64,000 nucleotides of DNA from Bacteroidota bacterium (GTDB taxonomy: Bacteria > Bacteroidota > Bacteroidia > Bacteroidales > GCA-2711565), in contig JAHIVC010000024.1 of the NCBI GenBank assembly GCA_018816945.1, forward strand, positions 45,582-109,581, given 5' to 3'. The notes below the pieces were generated by a model. The model was not told the origin of the DNA. It saw only the letters and a list, made by a program, of their open reading frames with translations, and did not search any database. Each line of letters begins with the position of its first letter. Position 1 is the stretch's first letter. The position numbers and the translations under genes are program-made. Positions 18,296 to 27,093 of this stretch are shown piece by piece.

Positions 18296-19321
18296 ATGAA
18301 TCAAACAAATTCAAACGAGCCACTGCTTAATTCAACCGAAATATTAATTCGTTTGTATCAAAAAAGAAAGCTCCTAATCATTATTTTTATTTTGGCGATC
18401 GTAAGCTCCATTTTCTTTACATCCCCTCTGTTTATTAACCCCTTGTTTAAATCTTCGGCCATCATCTATCCGGTTAATTCCGGTTCTATTTCCGGAGCAT
18501 TGTTAGGTGATAAGCAAGGTCGGGATAATTTGAGATTTGGTGATGAAGTGGAATCGGAACAACTCATGCAATTGCTTAATTCAAGTTTGATCAGAGACCA
18601 TGTAGTCAATAAATTCAAACTCCTTAATCATTATAAAATTGATACAACCATGCGTTTTGCAAAAACAAAACTGTATAATGAATTTAAGAAGAAATTCAGG
18701 TTTAGCAGAACCGAATACATGGCTGTGCAAATTCAAGTGCTGGATCGTGATCCTGTTCTGGCAGCAGAAATGGCAAATGATATCATTAAATTGCTTGATA
18801 CGGTAAAAACAAATATTCAAAGGCTAAGAGCGATTGAAGGCCTGAAGATTATTGAAGAGGAATACAACAACTTACAACAGGAATTTCAACTCATGGAAGA
18901 TTCAATGACCATTTTAAGGAAAATGGGAGTTCATGATTATGAATCACAAGCCGAAATGATTAACCAGCAACTGGCAATCGAACTCGGGGAGGGAAATCAA
19001 GCGGCGGTTAAACGATTGGAAGGACGATTAGAAGTATTGGCAAAATATGGTGGTCCATATGTTTCGTTACGCGATAAATTGAATTACGAACAACAACGAT
19101 TGAGTGTAATCAAAGAAAAATATCAGGAGGCAAAAATGGATGCATCCAAATTATTGCCACAATCCTTTGTAATTAGTGAGGCTTTTGTAGCAGAAAGAAA
19201 ATCCTATCCTCTGCGTTCCGTCCTTGTAATTGCAATAACTGCCTCTGCTTTATTCTTCTCCATTCTTTTGATCTTTTTTTTCGAAAACCTGACAAAAATC
19301 AGAGAGAAAATTGTTAAATGA
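18296..19321 (+). CDS. Wzz/GumC-type chain-length or export co-polymerase
   Basis: This 341-residue protein has a cytoplasmic N-terminus, a membrane segment at about 32-50, a long periplasmic part with a coiled-coil helix (about 185-290) and a second membrane segment at about 305-328. This is the Wzz topology without a C-terminal tyrosine kinase. Such proteins set the chain length of O-antigen or capsule polymers. Its stop overlaps the start of the O-antigen ligase by 4 nt (ATGA), so the two are translationally coupled. Confidence 0.82.
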   Translation: MNQTNSNEPLLNSTEILIRLYQKRKLLIIIFILAIVSSIFFTSPLFINPLFKSSAIIYPVNSGSISGALLGDKQGRDNLRFGDEVESEQLMQLLNSSLIRDHVVNKFKLLNHYKIDTTMRFAKTKLYNEFKKKFRFSRTEYMAVQIQVLDRDPVLAAEMANDIIKLLDTVKTNIQRLRAIEGLKIIEEEYNNLQQEFQLMEDSMTILRKMGVHDYESQAEMINQQLAIELGEGNQAAVKRLEGRLEVLAKYGGPYVSLRDKLNYEQQRLSVIKEKYQEAKMDASKLLPQSFVISEAFVAERKSYPLRSVLVIAITASALFFSILLIFFFENLTKIREKIVK

Positions 19322-20778
19322 TCGTAAATAAAAAATATCAAAACCTTCTGGTTTTATTGCTCAGTATTGCATTTATAGGGATCAATCTTTTTTTTATAAT
19401 CGAAGAAATTTATTGGTTCTTGTTTCTGCCTCTGGCTATTATAGTAGTGGTTTTGTATTTTATTTCTCTCGATGCCATTTTACTCCTGATTACTTTGTTA
19501 ACGCCGTTGTCGGTTGGTGTAACAATGGGTGGAGGCAGTTTTGGATTAGCTGTTCCCACGGAGCCTTTATTGGCAGGGGTTAGTTTGCTTTTTATTTTGC
19601 GATTAATCTTAAATGTGGATTATGATAAGCGAATCTTAAAGCATCCACTATCGCTTGTTATCATTTTGTATCTTTTTTGGATATTTATTACTTCGATTAC
19701 CAGCGAAATTCCATTGGTTTCTTTTAAATTTCTTATTTTAAAGCTCTGGTTTATACTCCCTTTTTATTTTGTGTTGATTCAGGTTTTTCAAAATCAAAAG
19801 AACCTTCGCCGATTTTCTTTTTTTTATGTTATCTCATTTTTGATGGTTGTTTTTTATACCATAATCAAACACTCAAAATTTGGATTTTCGGAGGAAGCGG
19901 GACATTGGGTGATGACTCCCTTTTATAACGATCATACAGCGTATGGTGCCATGCTTGCATTTTTTGTTCCCGTTGTTTTTAGTTTTTTTAGATTTAAGGA
20001 ATATTCAAAAGCGATTCGCATAGTGTCGCTGATAATTGGCGTAATTTTCATCATAGCACTTTTTTTATCATTTAGCAGGGCGGCATGGCTTAGTTTATTG
20101 GTTGCCCTTATATGTGGTTTGCCCATTGTTTTAAAGATCAAATTTAAGTGGATCGCTTTAATTGCAATAGTTTCAATGGCTAGCCTCTATATTTTTCAAA
20201 ATGAAATTATTCATCGTTTAGAAAAGAATACCAACGAGTCATCTGAAAATTATATTGAACATGTACGGTCAATCTATAATATTTCATCCGATGCTTCCAA
20301 CTTAGAACGCATCAACCGATGGCAGGCTGCAATTCGCCTTTTTAAAGAACGGCCATTGCTGGGGTGGGGCCCAGGGACTTATCAATTTGTTTATGCACCG
20401 ATGCAATATAATCATGAAAAAACCATAATTAGTACGAATGCCGGAGATAAAGGAAATGCACATAGTGAATATCTGGGACCTATAGCCGAAATGGGATTAT
20501 TTGGTGCTTTACTGATGATTACGATCGTTGCAATGGTAATGGTTACAGGGCTTAAGGTATATAAAAACGCAAAAAATTCAGAAATGAAAATGCTGAGCCT
20601 CGCATCATTACTGGCTCTAATTAGCTATTTCACCCACGGGTTGGTTAATAATTTTTTAGATACGGATAAAGCATCAATTCCTGTTTGGGGTTTTATGGCG
20701 ATGATTGTGGCTATGGATGTTTTTCATACAAAGAAATGCCCAATTGATCCTGAAAATAAAGGGACGACATCCTTTTAA
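19318..20778 (+). CDS. O-antigen ligase family protein (Wzy_C/WaaL)
   Basis: This 486-residue protein has about eleven to twelve membrane segments. A large periplasmic loop near residues 295-385 contains ERINRWQAAIRLFKERPLLGWGPGTYQ and the HSEYLGPIAEMGL block (His, Glu), the hallmark of the Wzy_C domain. Family members either ligate polymer to lipid A core or polymerise repeat units; the sequence does not decide which. Its last codons form the left arm of a perfect terminator hairpin, and the TAA stop lies in the loop. The next gene converges from the other strand 62 nt later. Confidence 0.87.
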   Translation: MIVNKKYQNLLVLLLSIAFIGINLFFIIEEIYWFLFLPLAIIVVVLYFISLDAILLLITLLTPLSVGVTMGGGSFGLAVPTEPLLAGVSLLFILRLILNVDYDKRILKHPLSLVIILYLFWIFITSITSEIPLVSFKFLILKLWFILPFYFVLIQVFQNQKNLRRFSFFYVISFLMVVFYTIIKHSKFGFSEEAGHWVMTPFYNDHTAYGAMLAFFVPVVFSFFRFKEYSKAIRIVSLIIGVIFIIALFLSFSRAAWLSLLVALICGLPIVLKIKFKWIALIAIVSMASLYIFQNEIIHRLEKNTNESSENYIEHVRSIYNISSDASNLERINRWQAAIRLFKERPLLGWGPGTYQFVYAPMQYNHEKTIISTNAGDKGNAHSEYLGPIAEMGLFGALLMITIVAMVMVTGLKVYKNAKNSEMKMLSLASLLALISYFTHGLVNNFLDTDKASIPVWGFMAMIVAMDVFHTKKCPIDPENKGTTSF

Positions 20779-20793
20779 GGATGTCGTCCCTTT
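20758..20793. terminator. perfect bidirectional hairpin terminator
   Basis: The 15-nt arm AAAGGGACGACATCC pairs fully with GGATGTCGTCCCTTT across a 6-nt loop that contains the stop codon of the O-antigen ligase gene. The A-run on one side and the T-run on the other let it act on both strands, between the convergent ligase and lpxD-like genes. Confidence 0.93.
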
Positions 20794-20840
20794 ATTTAAA
20801 TTTTCATTCGAAATGAAGCTAAGAATAATTGAACTGAATA

Positions 20841-21767
20841 TTATAGATTCTCCAGAATATCCGGTAATCTTCTTATTGCAGCTAATTCTCTCCATGCCTG
20901 ACGAGCTTCAATTGCCGGAACTCCAAAATAAGTTTTACCACCTTCCAGTGATTTACTGACAGCCGACGTAGCTAATACCACAGCCCCTTTTCCAATAATA
21001 AGGTCCTTGTTAATCGCCACTTTACCCCATAAAATAACATCGTCTTCAATTCTGGTAACGCCTGCTATTGCTGCCTGTGAGCCAATTAAACAATTTTTGC
21101 CGATATAAGTATCATGGCCAACTTGGCAATGGTTATCCATTTTGGTCCCATCCGAAATAATGGTATCGCCCGAAACTCCTTTGTCGATTGAACAAAGAGC
21201 TCCAATTTCTACTTTATTCCCGATAATGACTCTTCCACAGGATTCCATTTTATGAAAGCCATCTTTCCTCTTTTGGAAATAATAGGCATCGGCACCTATA
21301 ACCGTATTGGAATGGATAATTACATCATCTCCAATAACAGAATGATCATAAATACTCACATTTGAATGGATGATGCAATTTTTTCCAATCTTAACATGAT
21401 TACCGATAAAAGTATTGGGCTGGATTTGCGTTCCTATTCCTATTTCAGCACTGTCACTAATATTTTTATCACATGCGATAAATGGCCTGAATTTAATAGC
21501 TAGTCCAACATAATCCCTGAAAGGATCATCTGAAATTAGAAGTGCCTTTCCTTCAGGGCAATCAACTCTTTTATTGATGAGAATTGTGGTAGCCGCAGAA
21601 TTTAAAGCTTTTGCGTAATATTTTGGATGATCAACAAACGTCAAATCACCGGGTTCAACCATATGAATTTCATTCATACCGGTTATCTTAAAATCAGGAT
21701 TGCCAATAAATTCTGCATGAATTAATTCAGCTAGCTGTTTTAAAGTCAGTAGGGTTTCAAATTTCAT
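20841..21767 (-). CDS. second LpxD-type acyltransferase (UDP-3-O-acyl-glucosamine N-acyltransferase-like)
   Basis: This 308-residue protein has an N-terminal LpxD non-repeat domain (about 1-95), and then a left-handed beta-helix of hexapeptide repeats with I/V every sixth residue (GNHVKIGKNCIIHSNVSIYDHSVIGDD and so on). The segment MDNHCQVGHDTYIGKNCLIGSQ holds the histidine expected for catalysis. It is shorter than the canonical LpxD at 24648-25676 (342 residues). A second LpxD paralogue downstream of efp is common in Bacteroidota, and its substrate is not established. It follows efp by 6 nt on the same strand. Confidence 0.85.
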   Translation of the reverse strand: MKFETLLTLKQLAELIHAEFIGNPDFKITGMNEIHMVEPGDLTFVDHPKYYAKALNSAATTILINKRVDCPEGKALLISDDPFRDYVGLAIKFRPFIACDKNISDSAEIGIGTQIQPNTFIGNHVKIGKNCIIHSNVSIYDHSVIGDDVIIHSNTVIGADAYYFQKRKDGFHKMESCGRVIIGNKVEIGALCSIDKGVSGDTIISDGTKMDNHCQVGHDTYIGKNCLIGSQAAIAGVTRIEDDVILWGKVAINKDLIIGKGAVVLATSAVSKSLEGGKTYFGVPAIEARQAWRELAAIRRLPDILENL

Positions 21768-21773
21768 GGCAGC

Positions 21774-22337
21774 TTATTTTACGCGCTCAGAATACTCACC
21801 AGACCGGGTATCAACTTTTATTCTTTCTCCGGTATTAATAAAAAGTGGAACCTTAACTATTGCACCGGTTTCAACGGTTGCATCTTTAAAAGTATTTGTA
21901 GCAGTATTTCCACGGTCGCCGGGTTCGGTATAAGTAACTTTTAAATCTACGTAGGCTGGCATGTCACATGAAAGTGGAGTTTCCGTTTCTGCATGATATA
22001 ATATTTCTACACTATCGCCTTCTTTCAGAAATTGCGGAGCACTAATAATTTCGGAATTGAAAAAAGTTTGTTCAAAAGTTTCGGAATTCATAAAATGATA
22101 AGTTTCCCCTTCTTTATAAAGAAATTGATGAGGCCTTCTTTCGACTCGTTGAGTATTAATTTTAACACCGGCAGTGAAAGTGTTGGGAATTACTTTCCCT
22201 GTTTTAAGGTTCTTGAGTTTGGTGCGAACAAAGGCAGGGCCTTTACCAGGTTTTACATGTTGGAACTCAACAATGGTGAAAAGTTCACCGTTGAATTCAA
22301 TGCATAAGCCGTTTTTAAAATCTGCTGTTGAAGCCAT
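21774..22337 (-). CDS. efp: translation elongation factor P
   Basis: This 187-residue protein is the normal EF-P length. The N-terminal KOW-like domain carries the loop HVKPGKGPAFVRTK, whose lysine (K32) is the position modified in other EF-P proteins. The C-terminal OB domain ends TRSGEYSERVK. EF-P relieves ribosome stalling at polyproline stretches. No EpmA/EpmB or other modification enzyme gene is visible nearby. It is embedded in the lpx cluster between lpxA and the second lpxD, with gaps of 6-9 nt. Confidence 0.96.
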   Translation of the reverse strand: MASTADFKNGLCIEFNGELFTIVEFQHVKPGKGPAFVRTKLKNLKTGKVIPNTFTAGVKINTQRVERRPHQFLYKEGETYHFMNSETFEQTFFNSEIISAPQFLKEGDSVEILYHAETETPLSCDMPAYVDLKVTYTEPGDRGNTATNTFKDATVETGAIVKVPLFINTGERIKVDTRSGEYSERVK

Positions 22338-22346
22338 ATTTATATT

Positions 22347-23144
22347 TTATTGATCGTTTTTAGGTTGTCTGGTATATCCTTTCATAATTCCCCTTGTTGA
22401 GCGGGCTATGAAAGTAAGGATCTCGTCTCTTTCAGGTGTAACAGGCACATCTGCTTCAATCACTGAAACTGCCTGAGATACATTTCTTCCTCTTAAATAA
22501 ATAATTCGATAGATTTCCTGAATAGCATTAATTTGATCATTTGTAAATCCCCTTCGTCTTAATCCGATCGAGTTAACGCCTACATATGATAAAGGTTCCC
22601 GGGCACCTTTTGTATAAGGAGGAACATCTTTACGAACCATACCTCCGCCTGAAACCATAGAATGGGCCCCGATTTGTACAAACTGATGAACTGCTGCCAA
22701 CCCTCCAACTATTGCCCAATCATCAATTCTGATATGCCCTGCAAGAGTAGCGGCATTTGCAAGAATTACGTTATTCCCTATTATACAATCATGCGCCACA
22801 TGAACATATGCCATCAGCAAACAATTGTTACCAACTACAGTTTCGAAATTGGCTTTGGTTCCACGGTTAATGGTTACGAATTCTCGAATAATGCAATTAT
22901 CGCCAATTTTTACAGTGGTTTCTTCTCCTCTGAATTTTAAATCTTGAGGAATGGCAGATATTACGGCCCCGGGAAAAATTTTGCAATTTTTCCCAATGCG
23001 AGCACCTTCCATAATTGTTACATTTGAGCCTATCCAGGTACCTTCGTCAATTTCTACATTTTTTTCAATATTAACAAAAGGTTCAATCACAACGTTTTTG
23101 GCTATTCTGGCCTGTGGATGAACATATGCTAAGGGTTGATTCAT
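22347..23144 (-). CDS. lpxA: UDP-N-acetylglucosamine acyltransferase
   Basis: This 265-residue protein is built of hexapeptide repeats forming a left-handed beta-helix and has a short helical C-terminus, as in LpxA. The catalytic histidine lies in LLMAYVHVAHDC, and the GGLAAVHQFVQIGAHSMVSGGGMV block is characteristic. It performs the first step of lipid A synthesis, adding a 3-hydroxyacyl chain to UDP-GlcNAc. It lies 4 nt downstream of lpxC/fabZ and is certainly co-transcribed. Confidence 0.96.
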   Translation of the reverse strand: MNQPLAYVHPQARIAKNVVIEPFVNIEKNVEIDEGTWIGSNVTIMEGARIGKNCKIFPGAVISAIPQDLKFRGEETTVKIGDNCIIREFVTINRGTKANFETVVGNNCLLMAYVHVAHDCIIGNNVILANAATLAGHIRIDDWAIVGGLAAVHQFVQIGAHSMVSGGGMVRKDVPPYTKGAREPLSYVGVNSIGLRRRGFTNDQINAIQEIYRIIYLRGRNVSQAVSVIEADVPVTPERDEILTFIARSTRGIMKGYTRQPKNDQ

Positions 23145-23148
23145 TTTA

Positions 23149-24558
23149 TCAGGATTTAGTTTGATCTTCGTTTTTTGATAATAGAGCCATCATCTCCGCT
23201 TCCATAACGATGGTTTCACCAACATATGCAATGCCTCTCATGTGACAAATTCCTCTTCTGATAGGAGAAATAAGTTCCAAGGAAAATACCATGGTATCGC
23301 CAGGGATTACTTTGTGCCGATATTTTACATTGTCAATTTTTAAAAAATAAGTTTTGTAGTTCTCAGGATCTTTAACCTGACTTAATGCCAGAATGCCGCC
23401 TGTTTGAGCCATGGCTTCAACCTGAATAACTCCGGGAAGAACCGGTTCGCCCGGAAAATGACCAACGAAAAATGATTCGTTCATGGTTATATTTTTAACT
23501 CCTACCACCTGTGATTCATTCATGTCAATCACTTTATCTACGAATAAAAATGGTGGACGATGCGGTAAAATCTGTTGAATTTGAACCACATCATAAACCG
23601 GTTTTTTGGTTAAATCAAAAGGAGGCTTTGTATTCATTTTTTTCTGATTACTTAATTGTTCTTTGATTAGTTTGGCAAACTGGACGTTTGAGTAATGTCC
23701 GGGTCGCTTAGCAAGTATTTTTCCTTTAATTGGTTTTCCTAACAAACTTAGGTCGCCAATAACATCTAATAGTTTGTGTCGGGCAGATTCATTTTTAAAG
23801 TGAAGGTCAAGATTGTTTAAAATACCTTCTTGCTTCACTTTTACTTTGGGTTTATTGAATAACTCGGCTAGTCTGTCAAGTTCTTCTTGCGATACCTGAC
23901 GGTTCACATAAACAATTGCATTGCTCAGATCGCCACCTTTAATCAAATTGTTATTTAATAAAAATTCTAATTCGTGCAGAAAAACAAAGGTTCTGCAAGG
24001 CGAAAATTCTGTTTGAAACTCAGAAATATCTTTTAATTGTGCGAATTGTTTTCCAAGGACTTCGGTTTCATAATCAATTTCTACCTCTATATTATAATGA
24101 TCGTCAGGTAATGCAATCATTTCTATTTTACTGGGTTCATTTTTATAGATAATCTCTTTTTCAATGACAATGTATTCCCGGTTTGCATCCTGCTCAACAA
24201 TTCCGGCTTCTAATAATGCTTCAACAAAATATTTTGAACTGCCATCCATAATTGGAATTTCATCTTTATCAAGTTCAATAAGTACATTATCGATCCTTAA
24301 TCCTGTAAGGGCAGCTAAAACATGCTCAATGGTATAGATTTTTGCATTGTTTTCTTCAAGAGTTGTTCCTCGAGCAGTATCAACAACCTGATCGATATTT
24401 GCATGTATAATTGGTGAACCGGGCAAATCAATTCGTTGAAATTTGAACCCAAAATTTGCAGGAGCAGGCTTGAAAGTCAGGGTAGCATTCAACCCTGTAT
24501 GCAAGCCTGTTCCAGATACCGTAGTAGCCTTTTTTATAGTTCTTTGTTTATCAGGCAT
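23149..24558 (-). CDS. lpxC: bifunctional LpxC deacetylase / FabZ hydroxyacyl-ACP dehydratase
   Basis: The protein has 469 residues from the ATG at 24558 (MPDKQRTIKKATTVSGTGLH, the typical LpxC N-terminus); an upstream in-frame ATG would add 25 unrelated residues. Residues 1-300 are LpxC, with zinc ligands in TIEHVLAAL and in RHKLLDVIGDL. Residues 325-469 are FabZ, with HRPPFLFVDK and the catalytic H/E pair in GHFPGEPVLPGVIQVEAMAQ. The fusion is a known Bacteroidota trait that couples the committed step of lipid A synthesis with fatty acid elongation. It sits between lpxD and lpxA. Confidence 0.96.
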   Translation of the reverse strand: MPDKQRTIKKATTVSGTGLHTGLNATLTFKPAPANFGFKFQRIDLPGSPIIHANIDQVVDTARGTTLEENNAKIYTIEHVLAALTGLRIDNVLIELDKDEIPIMDGSSKYFVEALLEAGIVEQDANREYIVIEKEIIYKNEPSKIEMIALPDDHYNIEVEIDYETEVLGKQFAQLKDISEFQTEFSPCRTFVFLHELEFLLNNNLIKGGDLSNAIVYVNRQVSQEELDRLAELFNKPKVKVKQEGILNNLDLHFKNESARHKLLDVIGDLSLLGKPIKGKILAKRPGHYSNVQFAKLIKEQLSNQKKMNTKPPFDLTKKPVYDVVQIQQILPHRPPFLFVDKVIDMNESQVVGVKNITMNESFFVGHFPGEPVLPGVIQVEAMAQTGGILALSQVKDPENYKTYFLKIDNVKYRHKVIPGDTMVFSLELISPIRRGICHMRGIAYVGETIVMEAEMMALLSKNEDQTKS

Positions 24559-24647
24559 AAAAAGATTTATGTGTGTAAATAGAATTCCACCGCAAAAGTA
24601 ACAAATTTTATAAATTCGCAATAGAAGAAGCAATAATTAGCGATAAT

Positions 24648-25676
24648 TTAGGATACGTTATTTTTCTTTTCTAAATTATTTATTCTTTCCACAATTTGAG
24701 ATAGTTTTCTGAAATGAATGTAAGATTTTCTATAAGTGCTGATATCAAAGGATGGTGAGCCTTGGACTATGGAATTTTCTTGTTTGATATCTCCGGCAAC
24801 ACCTGATTGGGCGGCTATTTTTACACCATCAGCAATAAATAAATGTCCAATGATACCAACTTGTCCTCCAATCATGCAGTTTTTTCCAATTTTTGTCGAA
24901 CCGGAAACGCCGGATTGTGCTGCAATAACTGTATTTTCACCAATTTCTACATTGTGCCCGATCTGAATAAGATTATCAAGTTTTACTCCTTTACGGATAA
25001 TCGTACTTCCCAAAGTGGCACGGTCGATGGTTGTATTGGACCCAATTTCAACATTGTTTTCAATAATTACATTTCCAATCTGGGCTATTTTATTATAATT
25101 GTTATCCGATGAGGGCGCAAAACCAAACCCATCCGCACCAATTACTACTCCTCCATGTATTGTGCAATCAGCACCTATGATATTGTCGGAATAGATTTTA
25201 ACACCTGGGAAAATGGTCGTATTATCCCCAATTGATACATTATCGCCAATATAAGAATGAGGGTATATTTTAACATTATCACCTATTTCAACATTATCGC
25301 CTAAGCATACGAAATCACCAATATAACAATTGTCACCATAAATAACGGATTTTGATATGGACGCCAAAGTTGAAATTCCCGTTTTATTCAATTTAATCTT
25401 ATTATAGGCTTCCAGTAATTTGGCAAATGCCATATATGCATCTTCTACCCTAATCAGAGTTGTTTTAATTTCTTTTTCGGCCCTGAAATCGTTATTAACA
25501 ATAACGATTGATGCTTTGGTTTGATAAATGAAATGTGTGTATTTTGGATTTGCCAGAAAACTAATGGCCCCAACTTCACCTTCTTCTATTTTAGCTAGCT
25601 TTTCAACAACCACATCAGGGTTTCCTTCAACTTTGCCGTTCAGTATTTCAGCTATTTGCTTTGCGGTAAATTCCAT
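24648..25676 (-). CDS. lpxD: UDP-3-O-(3-hydroxyacyl)glucosamine N-acyltransferase
   Basis: This 342-residue protein is the expected LpxD length. The N-terminal domain (about 1-100) contains ISFLANPKYTHFIY. The beta-helix follows with the catalytic histidine in LDNLIQIGHNVEIGENTVIAAQSG, and a C-terminal helix ends RINNLEKKN. It carries out the third step of lipid A synthesis. It lies 36 nt after the HD hydrolase gene and 90 nt before lpxC/fabZ, at the head of the lpx cluster. Confidence 0.95.
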   Translation of the reverse strand: MEFTAKQIAEILNGKVEGNPDVVVEKLAKIEEGEVGAISFLANPKYTHFIYQTKASIVIVNNDFRAEKEIKTTLIRVEDAYMAFAKLLEAYNKIKLNKTGISTLASISKSVIYGDNCYIGDFVCLGDNVEIGDNVKIYPHSYIGDNVSIGDNTTIFPGVKIYSDNIIGADCTIHGGVVIGADGFGFAPSSDNNYNKIAQIGNVIIENNVEIGSNTTIDRATLGSTIIRKGVKLDNLIQIGHNVEIGENTVIAAQSGVSGSTKIGKNCMIGGQVGIIGHLFIADGVKIAAQSGVAGDIKQENSIVQGSPSFDISTYRKSYIHFRKLSQIVERINNLEKKNNVS

Positions 25677-25711
25677 CTGATTTTATATAAAATATTTACA
25701 AAAGTAAGGTT

Positions 25712-26965
25712 TCAGTCTTTATTCGGCATCAAATTTTTTGGATAACACAGAAAATATTTGGTTATCGGTTGCGAAAGCATTGATTTATTTAATAAATCTG
25801 AGGCAGTCACAATATCCTTTATGTCTCCGTTTTTGAATAATATATTGATCTGCCCGGCTTTCAAATTATAGGCTGAGTTACTTGTACTATCTGTTATTAC
25901 AAAGTATTCGCATTCTTCATCATTTAGTTGAAATTGATGTTTAACAAGCTCTTTTATTTTTTGAATTTTCTCATACTTGAATTCCTTATCTTGAATTTCG
26001 ATGCCAAATAAGTTTCGGTTCACAATACAATGACTTAGGTACGAAAGAATCGGATCTTTGTGTTTTGTCCATTCTTTAATTGATGCCATGATATCAAAAT
26101 CATCAAGTTGAGAATAGGCTGATATTGCTGTTGAATCCTCACTGAATCGATTCTTGTCAAAATTATTTTTCAGAAAAGTACTTAAGGATGAAGTAGCAAA
26201 AAGAACTTCCCCTTCTTCTGTTAAAAATTTTGCACGTTTCAAAATACGCATCAAAATATGTTCGGCAGCCAGCACAGTTTTATGCAAATAAACCTGCCAA
26301 TACATCAATCGACGTGCGATGATAAATTTTTCGACAGAATAAATACCTTTAGCCTCAATTACCAATTCATCATCAACGAGTTGAAGCATTTTTATGATGC
26401 GGTCGGCATTGATGTTGCCTTCGGCTACTCCGGTAAAAAAGCTATCTCGCTTAAGGTAATCCAAACGATCCATATCAAGTTGGCTCGATACAAGCTGATG
26501 CAGGTATTTTTTTGGATAAGTATTTTTAAAAATACGAATCCCAAGCTCAAGCTGACCTTTGAATTCCTTGTTCAAAAGATTCATATAAATTTCTGAAATT
26601 TCTTCGTGATGCAATTTCTCGACAAGCGAATGCTCAAGAGTATGAGAATAAGGGCCATGCCCAATATCATGCAATAATATGGCAATTTTAACACCAATTT
26701 CCTCTTCTGCGCTGATTTGATGACCCTTCTCCTTTAAAACAGCAATTGCCTGACAGGTCAAATGCATCGCCCCGATCGAATGATGAAAGCGGGTATGCAA
26801 TGCGCCCGGATAAATTAAATGAGTGAGACCTAATTGGCGTATTCTTCTCAGTCGCTGAAAATAAGGATGTTCGATCAGGTCAAAAATCAAATCATGAGGG
26901 ATGCTGATAAATCCATAAACCGGATCGTTGAATATTTTTCTCTTGTTCGGGCTGTGTAAATTCAC
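25712..26965 (-). CDS. HD-domain phosphohydrolase (SAMHD1/dGTPase-like)
   Basis: The protein has 417 residues and starts at a GTG (26965), because the family N-terminus (KRKIFNDPVYGFISIPHDLIFDLIEHPYFQRLRRI) begins a few codons later and no ATG is available upstream. The HD motif is ILLHDIGHGPYSHTLEH, with first His in TRFHHSIGAMHL and the final Asp in SSQLDMDRLDYLKRDS. These are the metal ligands of the dNTP triphosphohydrolase class. The actual substrate is unproved. It lies next to lpxD in many Bacteroidota. Confidence 0.88.
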   Translation of the reverse strand: MNLHSPNKRKIFNDPVYGFISIPHDLIFDLIEHPYFQRLRRIRQLGLTHLIYPGALHTRFHHSIGAMHLTCQAIAVLKEKGHQISAEEEIGVKIAILLHDIGHGPYSHTLEHSLVEKLHHEEISEIYMNLLNKEFKGQLELGIRIFKNTYPKKYLHQLVSSQLDMDRLDYLKRDSFFTGVAEGNINADRIIKMLQLVDDELVIEAKGIYSVEKFIIARRLMYWQVYLHKTVLAAEHILMRILKRAKFLTEEGEVLFATSSLSTFLKNNFDKNRFSEDSTAISAYSQLDDFDIMASIKEWTKHKDPILSYLSHCIVNRNLFGIEIQDKEFKYEKIQKIKELVKHQFQLNDEECEYFVITDSTSNSAYNLKAGQINILFKNGDIKDIVTASDLLNKSMLSQPITKYFLCYPKNLMPNKD

Positions 26966-27093
26966 TTTTATCTTTAAATTTGGGTTACATTTGTGATTCA
27001 GTGCATTGGTTGTATTCCTTATTCAATATTACAATTTATTTTGCAACCATCAAATTTATTCGGGTTCTGAATTAATTGAAACGCCGTTGGTTT

